A stretch of 64,000 bases of DNA, taken from the NCBI GenBank assembly GCA_012295275.1, contig CM022677.1:287305-351304 (forward strand), written 5' to 3'. The stretch's first letter is position 1; every line of letters begins with the position of its first letter. Source of the DNA: Chrysomallon squamiferum (lineage: Eukaryota > Mollusca > Gastropoda > Neomphalida > Peltospiridae). The notes beneath the pieces were generated by a model. It was given only the letters and a program-made list of their open reading frames with translations, was not told the origin of the DNA and ran no database searches. A program made the translations under genes and the position numbers. Below are positions 28,315 to 40,499 of the stretch, one piece after another.

Positions 28315-29448
28315 GTGAGTTTATTTTATTTTGTGTCTTAGAGAAAATTTTTAATTAACAATAAAACAGTGTAATAATAATCAGTTATTTGCTGTTTTGT
28401 TAATTATTATTTTTATTATTATTATTAACATTATCATTATAATGCTTTACTTGGTGCCATGGGAATTCCCCTAAGTTGTAAATGTGTATCTGTCTCAGGC
28501 AGGTAGAACCCGAGTTGACTTGCTCTTCTGGTCAATATTGGATCTATGTATTATATTATAACAGAACAAACACAAGCACTTTTAAAAACTGTATTCGCAT
28601 TAACATTGAACATTCAACAGTAAAGATGAATAGAAATATTGTAATCTGTCACATCAATCACATATGGGTTAATACACGTGAAACCAGCAAATATATAAAT
28701 AACTAGTTACCAGGTGTGTTTAGGCGACAGCGATGGTTCCACCATTCTCTCCTAACAAAAAATCTCCAGGCTTTTATAAGAAATAAAGAGACTTGTTTAA
28801 TTTGGCAACTTTGAACTTTGCCACTAGACGTGTGTTGCCAGATCATTCTGTAAAACAAGAACCTGTAACACTGAGGCATTTTGCTGATTCGGCAGACAGA
28901 ATCAGTAGTCAGGATACATGACTTTTACAGGTGGAAAATTCTTCCCTCACACTTGGTAACATTATTTATTGAAGGGACAAGCTAGGCGAAAAACCAAATC
29001 CATTATCTTTTATGTTATAGAATTGAAAAATTGGATTATTTTTGTGGTAAATTTCTATATTTTAAAATAAAAGAAGAAGAAGTATAATATTTTATGAGTA
29101 TTTTAAAATGTTTGACTTTCCTGTTACCAGATGGAACTGCCTGCCTTCACACAGTGTTACTGTTCCTGTGATGACAGACACACTAAAATTCATTGGAGAT
29201 GGATGTACAGTATCTGTTGTCTGTAGTTTCTATTCTCTGCAGTCTCTCAAATTTCATGGGTTTGTTTAATATTACAATTTTTGTAAATAAAATAATATAT
29301 CAGATGGTAACTTTAAAATTTAGCATTAAATTTACGAATGTTAATATCTAGTAAGACAGATGTGTTTTTGTTGTTTTTAAATTTTATAATTTTCATAATT
29401 GACAAATTCTTATTTTAATATTAGGTCAGCGTTTCTGTTCGGGCTCTC

Positions 29449-29520
<72 letters not shown>

Positions 29521-32500
29521 GTTATTGAATATTTATTGTCTCATTGTTATTTATTTATTTTTCAGAGATATGTTTGAAAGATGGGTTAGGAACAGCTAAT
29601 TCTTTATGTAATCTACACCTCATCAAAACATTCTGTGAACAGCATCTTACCATTGACTTTTTCCACTTGATAAAACTGACATCTTCTGAACTGTCAGGAA
29701 ACAGAAAATAAGTTTTGTGAGAGTTTTTAGTTATGGTTCAGGATTTTACTTTAAAAAAAATGTACATTGCAAGCCAAAAATTATATTATATCTTTTATTA
29801 TATGAATTTATGAAATTTGTTATTGTACTGGAAAAATTTATATTTGTAATATTCAGTTTTAGTGTACAGACTGATGAATGCTTTTACCTATGTAAATATA
29901 TTTGTATTATTTAAAATGGATGCTTTCAGGTTTTTTGAAGATCCTTATATAATGTCAGTATTTCAGAAGCTGCCAATAAAGAAAGTTAATATTAAAGGAA
30001 TGAGTGCTCCTCAGTTAAATTTTATGAAGATTTATTTCATCAGACAGCTTATATTGCAGGGCTTATTATTATTTTTATTAATTTTAATTCAGCATCTTGC
30101 TATAGTAATGGAAGTCAAATGTCACGAAAACCAAGTACTCATTAGCTTTCACAAAACTGAGTTGAGATTCAGAACTAAACAAATCAAACTCTACTTCGTA
30201 AGTATTCACTTAATCATTTGTTAAATTTATTGTGATGGATAGACTGGCTCAGTGGTTTCATGATAACTTAGAATACTTTTATTTCCATATTTCCATTAGC
30301 ATTGTTTTATTCTTGTTTCTGGTGTCCACAATTTATATATTTATCTTATGATTTTTTTTATTTCCATTAGCATTCTTCTTATATTTTTATTATTATTTTA
30401 TTTATTTATTTGTTATTCTTTCATCTCTATATTTATTTTTCCATCATTAACATCATTCCTCCATACAAAAGGCTTTAACAGACTGAGTATGCCAGCATTA
30501 TACACTAATTTACTCAGTCTGTGAGGTTTTGGTTTATATTTCTGATATTTTGTGATATATAGATAAATTAAAATAAAAAATAAAATAAAATATTGGGTAA
30601 GTCATCCTTTATATACAAGCCTGTTAAAATATTGTTATTCTTTATTATTAGGAAATGCTGGTACCAGTCAACATGGAATATATAAATTACAGCATCACAC
30701 ATATTCATTAAGTTAAATTTTTATAAGTAAAATTAACTAATTTTATCATCCATTAGTTTAAAACATTTATCATTTCTTCATTTAGTCAACCACACTTGTT
30801 TTCATCATCCTGTCGTCTGTATTAACTTTACTTTTTTAAATTTAACCATATCTTGGAGGTTTTTAAAAAAAATGTGTAGCATTATTATCTTGATTATTAT
30901 TATTATCTAAAAACCTTTTTGCTTTTCACTTAATTCTCACTTTGCTTATTTACAGAATTTTCATCACTTATCAAAAATAGTGACTGTAGAACTTTAAAAA
31001 AAAAACAAATAATAATAATAAAATAAAAATAAAAATAAAGCTTTTTTGAAATCCATGAATTAAAGTTATTCTTTTAATATGTCAGATTAGTAATTTATTG
31101 TTTTAAATAATTATAATATAAAATATAATTCTAAAATATTTCAGTTTTTAGGTGTTATAGAAACACACTGAATTTTCTAACATAGTGCACACATGAATGT
31201 AAGCAGAATTTTCAGAATGTATACCATATTGAAACATGCATCAAATTAATAATGTAGTTAGAAATCACCATTTTGTTATTATCTTTTCTGGTAAATTTTA
31301 TTTTAAATCTTTATTTGCAGGTTAAATTAGCTTGCTACTTGTTTATTAATTTTCTTATTTTTAAAGCCCTGCTAATTATTATTATTAATCTAAATTAAGC
31401 CATTGCTAAATTTAATGGACCAGAAATATTGAAATCTGTTATTCTCAGATTTATGTGTTTAAGCATTATTCACATGTATTATTACATACATGTACAATCA
31501 AAACACTATATAGAGCATTTAATTAATTTTCATGGAAAATTTGTTACTAAACTTAATAAGTGGTTAATTGTTACAATAAATTAAGGATGCTATAAATCAT
31601 TATTAGGATTAGGGTTAGGATTAGAGTTAGGATTACACCATACCATAAGCATATAAACCTGGGAGAACTAAGCTGGAGCCATGGAGAATAGTAATTTATA
31701 ATGTAAAATCTGATCAATATCTAATTTGTTTTGATTTTGATTTTCTTTCTTAAATTATTATTAATATTATTATTATTAGTAGTAGTAGTAGTAGTAGTAA
31801 ATTAAATTTGAAAAGTATCAGTTTTCATCTTCATATTTTGTTCTCATTGTTCTATAATCCATATTTAGATTTTTCTGTTTTCTTCTTTTTTTTTAAATTA
31901 TTTTTTTAATATAAATTTATTTATTTATTTATTATGTCACAAAATAATTTTTGTAAATCCAAATAATATAATACAATGTTTTTAAACTGATTATTTTGTT
32001 TTTGTTTTTCTGTTAGTTTCCTGCAATGTACTTACAAAAAATGGGCAGATAGGGGGAGCCACCATCTCCAGGTAAAGTAATAATAAACAGTACAACTTAT
32101 ACAATCTGTGTCATGTGACAGTATCACAGTATTAATCTGCCTGGTGATGCTGTCACATGACACAGATTGTACATATATTTCACTATTTCATTATTATTTA
32201 TCACCAATGATTTTGAAATGTGTGTTACATATTTTTATAATCATTTAACAAATCATATTTTTTATTATTTTTTTTTTAGTTGTTTCTCAAATATAATTCA
32301 TAGGGTGTTATCTATAAGCCAGTAACACTAGGCATAATTTTTTTCGTTTCTTTTTGTAATTTTTTGTTTCACAAATTCTTGTATTTGCTTTTTACACTTG
32401 AATATTGGCTGTGATACTGATAGCCTTACCTTGTTGCTGTAAACAGGCAGTTATCTGTATATAAAAATATCAAAGCATGTTTTAAATTTGTTGTGTTCTT

Positions 32501-33438
32501 TATTATTGATTTTGTTCTCTCACTTTAAACATAAACTGTGAAGACTGAAAAAGTTGTTTATTACAAGCTGCAGCCAAAACTCAAATAACAGTGAACCAAA
32601 ACTGAAACGAAAAGCTGAAGCAGACAAACCTCAAGTTGCGTCCCTTTGGATGACACACCTTGCATGGAACATCAGAAGTCACAGAGAAGATAAAGCATGC
32701 AATGTGACCATATTCCAGTTCACTTATTGCGTTAAAACATTGCATCGGCCAGTCACTGTCCATGGTCAAAGGTCAGATGTCCTGACAGGTTAAAACAGCA
32801 AAAGTATGTTGATTATACATATAATATAAATATTATTAAAAATCTGTTAACAACAACCCACATGAATCTGTTTTCTTATAGCTGAATTTGAATACAACAC
32901 AGTATTTAGAACTACCATCTGTTTTCAAGAATAAAATTGGTAAAAAAATCAAGAGATGTTTCATTTTATGATATTTTTGTTTATTTTCCAGTCTGTCTTT
33001 AAATCTAGTTCCTAATCAATTACCAGCTACACATCAGCCAAAGAAAAATATTCACATAAAAATAAAACAGTTTTATATCACATTTGATATTTATATATTA
33101 TTTACAAAAATATATGTGACCGTTTTTAAACCAATGAAAATGATTTTCTCAGACATATTAGCCAATCAAAAGTAGTTTACTATCTGTATTGATCATTCAT
33201 AACAGATGTATCTATTTTAGCTTTTTTAAACTATTGACTTTGTAATTCACTCTTAGTGAACATGAAAAAAAATATCTTACTGTAATTTTATATTTAAACC
33301 ATCCTATATTATAGTATTTTCGATGGATTGGTTAATTATACAGTATGAATATTTTTATTAAGTGTTTAAGAACTTTATTTTAGTTATTTCTGTATGGATA
33401 ATGACAGAGTCTTTCAAGTTAATGTCTCATATCAAATG
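28262..33438 (+). CDS. Unidentified spliced gene, about eight exons
   Basis: Candidate exons: 28262-28314 (MEKGESAVKESILMHSE), 29131-29259, 29566-29709, 29930-30053, 30093-30197, 32017-32071, 32574-32771 or 32788, and 33384-33438. Exon 1 ends in phase 2 and exon 2 continues in that frame; exons at 32017 and 32574 also join exactly. The product contains VTVPVMTDTLKFIGDG, SLCNLHLIKTFCEQHL, FFEDPYIMSVFQKLPIKKVN, MEVKCHENQVLISFHKTEL and KPQVASLWMTHLAWNIRS. No known domain is recognised. The exon at 29566 reads in a frame one base off from its neighbours, and a link between 30197 and 32017 is missing, so either an exon is unseen or the gene is decayed. No second copy of it was seen in the window. 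Confidence 0.6.
29131..29259 (+). CDS. Second exon of the unidentified gene
   Basis: Acceptor TGTTACCAG, donor GTTTGT. In the frame set by exon 1 it is open for 42 codons: WNCLPSHSVTVPVMTDTLKF and then GDGCTVSVVCSFYSLQSLKF. An open continuation through a phase-matched junction is good evidence of a real exon. Confidence 0.6.
29453..29517. repeat. (TC)n tract
   Basis: Pure dinucleotide tract directly upstream of the acceptor at 29565. Confidence 0.95.
29566..29709 (+). CDS. Third candidate exon, frame shifted relative to exon 2
   Basis: Acceptor TTTTTCAG. The best frame reads KDGLGTANSLCNLHLIKTFC and then EQHLTIDFFHLIKLTSSELS to a TAA. The frame carried over from exon 2 hits a stop after about a dozen codons (DMFERWVRNS), so one base is missing or another donor is used. 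No donor was found at its end. A (TC)n tract lies just upstream at 29453-29517. Confidence 0.5.
29930..30197 (+). CDS. Fourth and fifth candidate exons
   Basis: The first begins after GCTTTCAG with FFEDPYIMSVFQKLPIKKVN and continues about 40 codons. The second, 30093-30197, lies between an AATTCAG acceptor and a perfect GTAAGT donor, is exactly 35 codons in phase 0, and reads HLAIVMEVKCHENQVLISFH then KTELRFRTKQIKLYF. A single ORF happens to span both, so they could be one exon with a hydrophobic insert. Confidence 0.55.
30200..32015. other. AT-rich intron with telomere-like cluster
   Basis: Low-complexity AT-rich sequence with ATT and GTA triplets. A GGATTAGGGTTAGGATTAGA cluster lies at 31604-31636. 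No exon recognised. Confidence 0.55.
32017..32071 (+). CDS. Sixth candidate exon
   Basis: Acceptor TCTGTTAG, donor GTAAAG, 55 bp. The frame SCNVLTKNGQIGGATIS leaves two bases that join in phase with the exon at 32574. Confidence 0.5.
32101..32170. other. 27-bp-arm hairpin with 16-base loop
   Basis: Left arm 32101-32127 (ACAATCTGTGTCATGTGACA...) and right arm 32144-32170 are reverse complements with one mismatch. Size and loop are like a microRNA precursor or the ends of a tiny foldback element. It sits 30 bp downstream of the donor at 32072, in an intron. Confidence 0.8.
32574..32788 (+). CDS. Seventh candidate exon
   Basis: Acceptor GCTGCAG. Open for about 70 codons: a basic, charged start (EPKLKRKAEADKPQ) then VASLWMTHLAWNIRSHRED and FQFTYCVKTLHRPVTVHGQ. 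Two donors are possible, GTCAGA after 32771 or GTTAAA after 32788; the former puts the next exon (33384-33438, CMDNDRVFQVNVSYQM) in frame. Confidence 0.6.
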
Positions 33439-33439
33439 G

Positions 33440-33491
33440 TAAATGTAAAAAATGTATTATTATTATTATTACTAGTTTATTATTATTATTA

Positions 33492-33549
<58 letters not shown>

Positions 33550-35150
33550 GTCATTATTATTATTATTATTACTATTATCACTACTATTACTACTGTTATC
33601 AAAATTATTATTATTAAAATTCACCTGTCTTCATTTTTCCAGTTTCATTCCTAATGATTTAACTAAAAGGAATAATACTGTAATTGTTTCATGATGGTAT
33701 TACACCGGCAATGTATANTGTTTTTAATTCACAAGTGTTGAAAATATTTGTTGTTAGCTGATTATACGCAAAACCTATTTTTGTCTTCATTATGCACAAT
33801 TAGAATCACACTGAAATGTTTATGGGACTCTAACATCATGAAAAGTGACTGAAATTTTTTATAAATAGTTTTTCAAAAGTGCTGTTTTGCTAAGTGAGAG
33901 ATGATTCTTGTATTATTAAACAAAATGTTCTCTTTTAAGAGTATGTTCTTGATGAGAAAGAATAAAAAGAAATACAATGTATAATATGTATGTAGAAATT
34001 TAAAGAAAGTTTAGATGTACCAGTTTCTACAACTGATAACATCTGGAAAGAGTTTCATATCAGCGGGCTTTGTGTTTGTAAACAAAAATTCATGAATAGA
34101 TTGTCATGACAGTTTAATTTTAAAATGTTTTAAATATATGTAAATTTCCCTTTTGTCAGCTCCTGTCTAAAACAAAAATTAATTAAAAATAGATTGTGTC
34201 AACACAGCTAAGAATGTTGTTTAGTTTTATTTCCTAATAAAGGAACCCAGTGAATAGGCAGAATTATTTATAATAATAATAATAATAATAACAATAACAC
34301 AGTAGTAATTATAATAATAATAATGGTAATTATAATAATAGAATAGTAATAACAACAGTAAGGGTAATAAAAATAGAAATAATAATAGTAATAATAATAA
34401 AAAAATAATAAAATAATTCAAAGTCTCTTTATTCAGAAATAGCTAATGTGAGTTTGTTATTTTTATTCTCTCTTGATAAAATACTAAATACAAAATCTGA
34501 TAGTAGAGAAAAATAAGTTACATTTATTGTTGCTAATTCTAACAACTATTTCATTCCAAAACTAGATGTCAAAGTCCAAATTTGTCTAACGTTGTGGTGG
34601 AATTTAAGACTGTTTTGATTCTGCTGAAAATTTAGTTAACTTGGCTGAACACTGAGTTTGAAATACAGTGATGTCACTTCCAGCTCTGTTCTTCACTTTA
34701 ATTTCTGACTATCCAAGCCCAAAAATGTAAAATAAATAAGTAAAATAAAAAAATTAATAAATAATAATTAATAATAATAAATACAACAAATAAATAAAAT
34801 AATTATGAAAAGAGATAGAAACACGTGAATGAGGCAGAGAATTAGACTGAGACAATTTAGAGACAACGAGACAGTGACAAAGACGGACAAAGAATAAACA
34901 GAATATATAAATATATATATTTCATTAATGTTTTATTCAAAGAATAAAGAGAATATATAAATATATATATTTCATTAACGTTTTACTCAAAGAATAAACA
35001 GATTATATAAATATATATATTTCATTAATATTTCCTCATCTGTCATAGTAAAAATAAAAAAACATTCTCATAGATAAATGAGACAATTCCAGTGAAAGTC
35101 TGTCACTTGTCATTGTGCATAGTAAAATTTCTACATATTTTTAATAATGT
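33440..35150. other. AT-rich stretch with (ATT)n and a 50-bp tandem repeat
   Basis: (ATT)n spans 33455-33620. One undetermined base is at 33718. A TAA/TAG triplet tract lies at 34270-34410. Three 50-bp units begin with AAAGAATAAA at 34889, 34939 and 34989. No exon recognised after 33440. Confidence 0.65.
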
Positions 35151-35159
35151 TTTTATGAT

Positions 35160-35550
35160 TTTTTTAAAAAGAATAATGATAAGCACTCAAAAAACATTAC
35201 GAATAACCGCTTTACGATGGCAACGACGGCGACGTTATCGGAGATAATAATATATTTTAATACGGGATGGGCACGGTCAGAAAATAAGAATAATATCGAA
35301 TAAAAAACGAAAACGAATAATGCGGAGTAAACCAATAACGTTAGAGGCAACGACTGTACGACGGCAACGACGTCGACATTAATAGAAATTACAATAATAT
35401 ATTTTAATATGTGATGTGCCCGCTCAGAAAATATGAGGAATAATTAATGAAAAGCGCTGAAGACTAATGAGAACTACTCCAATAAGACTAGGAACAACTC
35501 AGATACGAAGGCAACGATGGCGTCATTAATAGAAACAGTATAATAATTTT
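35160..35550. repeat. About 145-bp tandem repeat with CG-rich core, 2.5 copies
   Basis: Units are marked by CGATGGCAACGACGGCGACG near 35215, CGACGGCAACGACGTCGAC near 35358 and CGAAGGCAACGATGGCGTC near 35506, each followed by AATATATTTTAATA and a G-C-C-C-G-CTCAGAAAATA block. The mirrored form is at 18200-18470. Confidence 0.75.
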
Positions 35551-35759
35551 TAACATGTAAAACTAACTTGAACGTACTCAGTAAATAAAGATGAAACATG
35601 ACCCCTATTTAAAACTCGGATTTAAAACATGTCTGTAGATCTCCAGTATACAGTTTCATATTTAATCATGTTTTTAAAACATGTTTTTTTTTTTTTTTTT
35701 TTATATTTGCACTTTTTGTTCGTGCGGTTGTTTCTCCTATTTTATTTTTATTGGATGTG

Positions 35760-35832
35760 TGTGTTAGTGAGTGACAGTGTGTGTGTGTGTGTGTTTGTGA
35801 GTGAGTGTGTCTGAGTGAGTGAGTGAGAGTGA

Positions 35833-35920
<88 letters not shown>
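35760..35920. repeat. (TG)n followed by (GA)n
   Basis: GTGAGTGAGTGTGTG variants 35760-35848, then a pure (GA)n to 35918. Confidence 0.92.
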
Positions 35921-35921
<1 letters not shown>

Positions 35922-36149
35922 TCGATTCCGTTTCTTTCATGTTTTGATTTTAAAATCTTATGTCAGGCAGAATATTTTACTTTGCTAATTCTAAATCGTA
36001 TAATAAAAAGGTGTAATTTTACTATAACGTTGAACTTGAATATTACTACAGAAAATATTGATAACTATATCTATTAGATATTACTGACAGTTATAAATGA
36101 TAATTCTACAAGGCGTTATGAAAATAAGCGGTTTAATTACCTGTAAAGA

Positions 36150-36545
36150 GAAAAAGGTGAGAATTAATTGCTGGTTGAACAATGATATTTAGTTTGTAGA
36201 TTAAGTATGTTGAGAAAAGTTAATTTCATATTTTATTAATATCGTATATTTATATCAGGTTATATTGAAAAACGTCAAAGTTAATTCCCTGGAATCACGA
36301 TAGTATGTACTGATTAGCTGAGAACAAAGAAGGTGAACATGTTATTACTTTAGATATTACTATAACCGCGACACCAGTAATAATCTATATAACAATGAAG
36401 CATATTTGTCCTCTTTTTTGTCAATAGCAGAACAATAACAACAATAGTAATATCTTTATTTTTTATTTTGTTTTTATTTTTCTGTAAAAACGGAAGCTTC
36501 CTATATATAGTTTCATTAGAACTGTTCTGAGTGCGGATATCAAAA
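36150..36545. repeat. Inverted duplication I, inner part of the right arm
   Basis: Mirrors 17640-17960: the GATTAGCTGAGAACAAAG block, the AATTCCCTGGAATCACGA-like block and the CGGAAGCTTCCTATATATA block occur in reversed order. Confidence 0.8.
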
Positions 36546-36983
36546 TTACTTCTAATTTTTTATTAGGCCGCATAAAGTTATAGAGAAATCGTTTCCGTCG
36601 AGTTAAAAACCAAATACTTCTTTTTAAAAACAAGCAAAAAATATATTATAAATAAATCAGTTTATAAATGATTTATTTATGATATAATTCAATGAGAAAT
36701 TATGTAATCATATCAAAATTATATTTAATCATATCAAAATATATTTAATTAAGTCAGAAATACTTAATTATATCAAAATATATTTAACCATATAAAAATA
36801 TATTTATCTGATTATTTATAGATTGATTTATTTAAATGATAAAGCGTGAACCTTTAACATTGATTTTTAACTAAAGAATATCGCTATTAGCACTGCTAAC
36901 AAAATAAGAAGCAGTTTTATTGTATTGATTGTTTAGAGAGTATCGGTTATATTATTGTATAGATATGGAATTTCATTCTAGAT

Positions 36984-37048
<65 letters not shown>

Positions 37049-37944
37049 TCTACATCTGTAATTATCAATATAATATATGTTGTAATGCTAATTTCCGACT
37101 TATAAAATGAATATCAAAATATATTTGCCTTAAACGTTTTATTTGCTACCATGTATCCACATACTAACCTTTTAATTAACGGTTCTATTTTGTAAAATCT
37201 TCAGAACATGAAATATGTATTATCTGCGAGTGTATATGTACCTGTCTGCATAAAAAAAAAGTAAAATTATCTTATTTAAATTTATTTTCTGAATCTGAAT
37301 GTATAAGTAAAATATCTTTTGTAAATTGTGAATGTGACTCAGTATTTTTACTGAAATATACAAACTAATGGAAATACATTCCATATACCAATTTACATTT
37401 TATGATTTGCAGTCAGCGATCAAGGGGGAGAGTTAACATAATTTACATTATCCTCACTAGAAGAAATCACGGTTGTTGTCACATGAGTGTTTACAATAAC
37501 CATGTTCTATGAAAAAGGATACATTTTCAGAGATGCTGAAATGTGCACGTCTTTAATCAACTGTTTTTCTGAAGTCAAGATTAGTAAAGCGTAATGAACA
37601 TTGTTAATAATATTCACAGATTTCTTCAATGGATTATTTAGATTACTGTTACTGGGTTTTGGTAGAGATGTTTATTGCATTCGTAAAAGTTCATTCAAAT
37701 TTATCTTAAAGCGGCATTAATAACGAAAAACAATGCAATAACAGAAAATGAAAAAATTATATTTATTTTAAAAAATATCAAAAATAGTAATTATAACAAG
37801 TGTAAGTTAAATAGATATTTCTCTGTACAGAAGACAGCAGGTACAGATCTAGGTGTGGTGTGTTAACATGTTTGTGTGATAAGAAAATACCCCAAATGTT
37901 CTCTTACTCCTCTACCATATAACACTTTTCATATCTCTCTCTCT

Positions 37945-37985
<41 letters not shown>

Positions 37986-38170
37986 TCACAGAAACACGAC
38001 AACACACACACACACATACATACATAAACACACATAAATGTTTACAATCAAAAGTGTACTGAAACAATTGACATTCTAGTTTTTATTGATTAAAAGCAAA
38101 ACTATTATAAGAAATATTTAAATATTTAATATTCAGTGTGGTTCCCCCTTGGATAAGAATATCTGATGGC
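36545..38170. other. AT-rich stretch without recognised genes
   Basis: Contains repeated ATATTTAATCATATCAAAAT units at 36700-36800, (AT)n at 36985-37047 and (AC)n at 37945-37982. No exon recognised. Confidence 0.6.
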
Positions 38171-38179
38171 ATATGTTTC

Positions 38180-38270
38180 TTGCACAGATCTGAATTGTCA
38201 GGGTTTGTGCTAGGTGGTGCTTGCACAACATACAGAAGCCTGTACTGGAGGTTCATGTAACAGAGGTGAT
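38180..38270 (+). pseudogene. C-terminal half of a TSP1 module, broken
   Basis: After a TTCTTGCACAG acceptor, a frame reads LNCQGLC, stop, VVLAQHTEACTGGSCNR before a GTGATT donor. N-C-x-G and C-x-G-x-C are the end of a thrombospondin type 1 module. It precedes the TSP1 start exon at 38540 on the same strand, so the two were probably adjacent modules. One in-frame stop is present. Confidence 0.6.
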
Positions 38271-38539
38271 TATTTTAATTTATATAGCAGGAAGAAGATT
38301 AGAATGACCAATAATTAATTCCTGTGTCTGCTTTCATCAAAATTATAAATCTAGTCATATCAATAAAGAGCTTCTTAAATTATTTTTATAATTAGGTGAA
38401 TTGAATATGTGTTAAATTTGATGAAACTGTCTGCATTTTCTGTCTAATGTCTGAAATACAAAATTATGTTTTTAGCTTTTATCTACGACATTGTTAAAAA
38501 CTATTTAATTCTCAGTTTTAATTAATTAATTAATTAATG

Positions 38540-38695
38540 CCTGGACTGCATGGACACTTCAGAGACTGGGTAGTTGTAGTGAAACATGTGGTAGAGGCAC
38601 AAGAATAAGATTTGAGATAAATCCTGTACAAATCCTAAGAATGGAGGCAAAGACTGAGGAACAGATGTCACAGGAATCTTCAAGAAACATGTGAA
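38540..38695 (+). pseudogene. TSP1 module exon (right arm), acceptor lost
   Basis: Reads AWTAWTLQRLGSCSETCGRG followed by TRIRFEINP, a better preserved copy of the exon at 14723-14604, with both cysteines of C-S-x-T-C-G. Its VDG start and splice acceptor are replaced by a TTAA repeat, and after RMEA the sequence departs from the left copy for about 130 bp before the shared GGGCATGTTATTTCCTGTGAG end near 38786-38805. The exon is therefore interrupted and probably not spliced. Confidence 0.75.
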
Positions 38696-39442
38696 ACAAA
38701 TGTTTTATGTCCAAGTAACAGGCAGTAATTAAATCAAATATATTCATTGTGATTTTCTTTTAAACAAATTATGTACAGACAGGTGGGCATGTTATTTCCT
38801 GTGAGGCGTTTATGCATCTATTCTAAGATGACAATAAATAACAATCTCTAGATTGTGAGTAAAGCTGTTGTCACTAAATAATCTGAGGAATAAAATTACG
38901 TCTCTGCCTAAGAAGTGAAAAATGACTCAAATAAAAAAATATTTATTTAATGATTTCTCTAAAATTCAGTTGTTAATTATTTGGCGGAACTTTAAGGCCA
39001 GTGAATTACATTAGGTTTACTAAACCATTAAACAGCACATTTCTAAAGTTATAATGTATATTTTTTATTCCATTTATACAAAACAATTTTGTTTTAGTGC
39101 TTATGTTTATGGTGTCTGATCTGCAACATGTGGATCTGCTACACAGACTGGTATACAGTTATTTAACAATCTAGCTGATTATCCATGCCTGATATATCTC
39201 AGATTATGGTGTATGTTTTGTTTTGGGGGTTATTTTTGTGGGTTATATACACACTTATTATTATATTATAGAATAATATATCTCTGTGTAAAATTAAACA
39301 ATAAACAGATATTTTGAATTTATTTCACTGTTTCATTTACAGAATTTACAACTATTTGAATAATGTGGAATGTTTGTCTATTATCAATGTTTTTATTGAA
39401 ACTGTTTTCCCATAATTTCTGATGCTTGTCATTAATTTTCAG

Positions 39443-39525
39443 TGGAAATCACAGGTATGATACTGTCAGAGAATATGGATCATGATATTCAGTTAGTTTC
39501 AGAAGACTACATTGAGTATTTACCA
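39443..39525 (+). pseudogene. Duplicated small exon (LFLSEN type), right-arm copy
   Basis: Shares the TTTTCAG acceptor and TGGAAATCACAGG start with 45291-45387 but has lost the central codons and the donor. A shifted frame keeps LSENMDHDIQLVSEDYIEYL. Flanks from 39240 to 39550 match 45100-45420 in direct orientation. Confidence 0.68.
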
Positions 39526-40499
39526 ATATTTCTAAAATAATTTTGAGTTTTTATCTTCATAAAAAAATAATAATGATGATGAAAATAAAAAATAAAATTA
39601 AAAACATCAGTTTTTAGTAATATTAATATTGATTTTTTTTGTATTTAAAACTTTAAATGATACACATATCTAATGTCATATACATTTTATTTATTGATTT
39701 TTTTTTTTTAACTTCACTAGGTAACAGGGAATCACACAAAACTGAGATGTCAAGTTTCAAGGAAAAGTATATATATTACATATATATTGCAATTTTAGAA
39801 TTAAAATTATTTTGGTCATTCTTATAATTGTTTTCTTTTTTCTATTTCACTTTTCTTTTTACCACTGTTGGGTTCAATTCCGTAATTATTAGTTTTATTT
39901 TTATTTTATTTTTATTTTATTTTACTTTTTCCACTTTACTTAATTAGGTTTAAAATTAGTAAAAATTACAAACACGTGCATTTTTTGGAATTGCAGTAAT
40001 ATTTCTCTTTCTCTTCTTGCTATGTGATGCTTACCTCAAATAAACTTCACCCAAACATTTCTTCACAAAACACTCGCCGTTGTATAGGACGAGCAAGCAC
40101 CACATTTATTAAAAAATACAGATTAAATATTAATTATCAGAAAACTAATTAAGAACACAATCTGTGGTAATTAAAAAATCACCATCATCATTCTCCTGCT
40201 TAGAAAAAGGTTATTTCTAAAATATACACAACGCTTTGCCTTGAATTATAAAAATGACATTTTCTTCTATTACTGCCAAGTATCAACGCTTCATCTACTG
40301 CTGAAAAAAGGGTACCTAACTCTCTATTTCCCTGCAGCATATTGTGTTTTTTTTTATTAATTAATAGATTAGAGATTTAGTTTTAACTGTAATAATAATG
40401 TGACATTTTATGTTTTATTTTATATTCTCTAATATAGTCAATAAACAAATGACGTTAATCAATAAGCGCGAGCTATATTTCTCATTATCCAATGATCTT

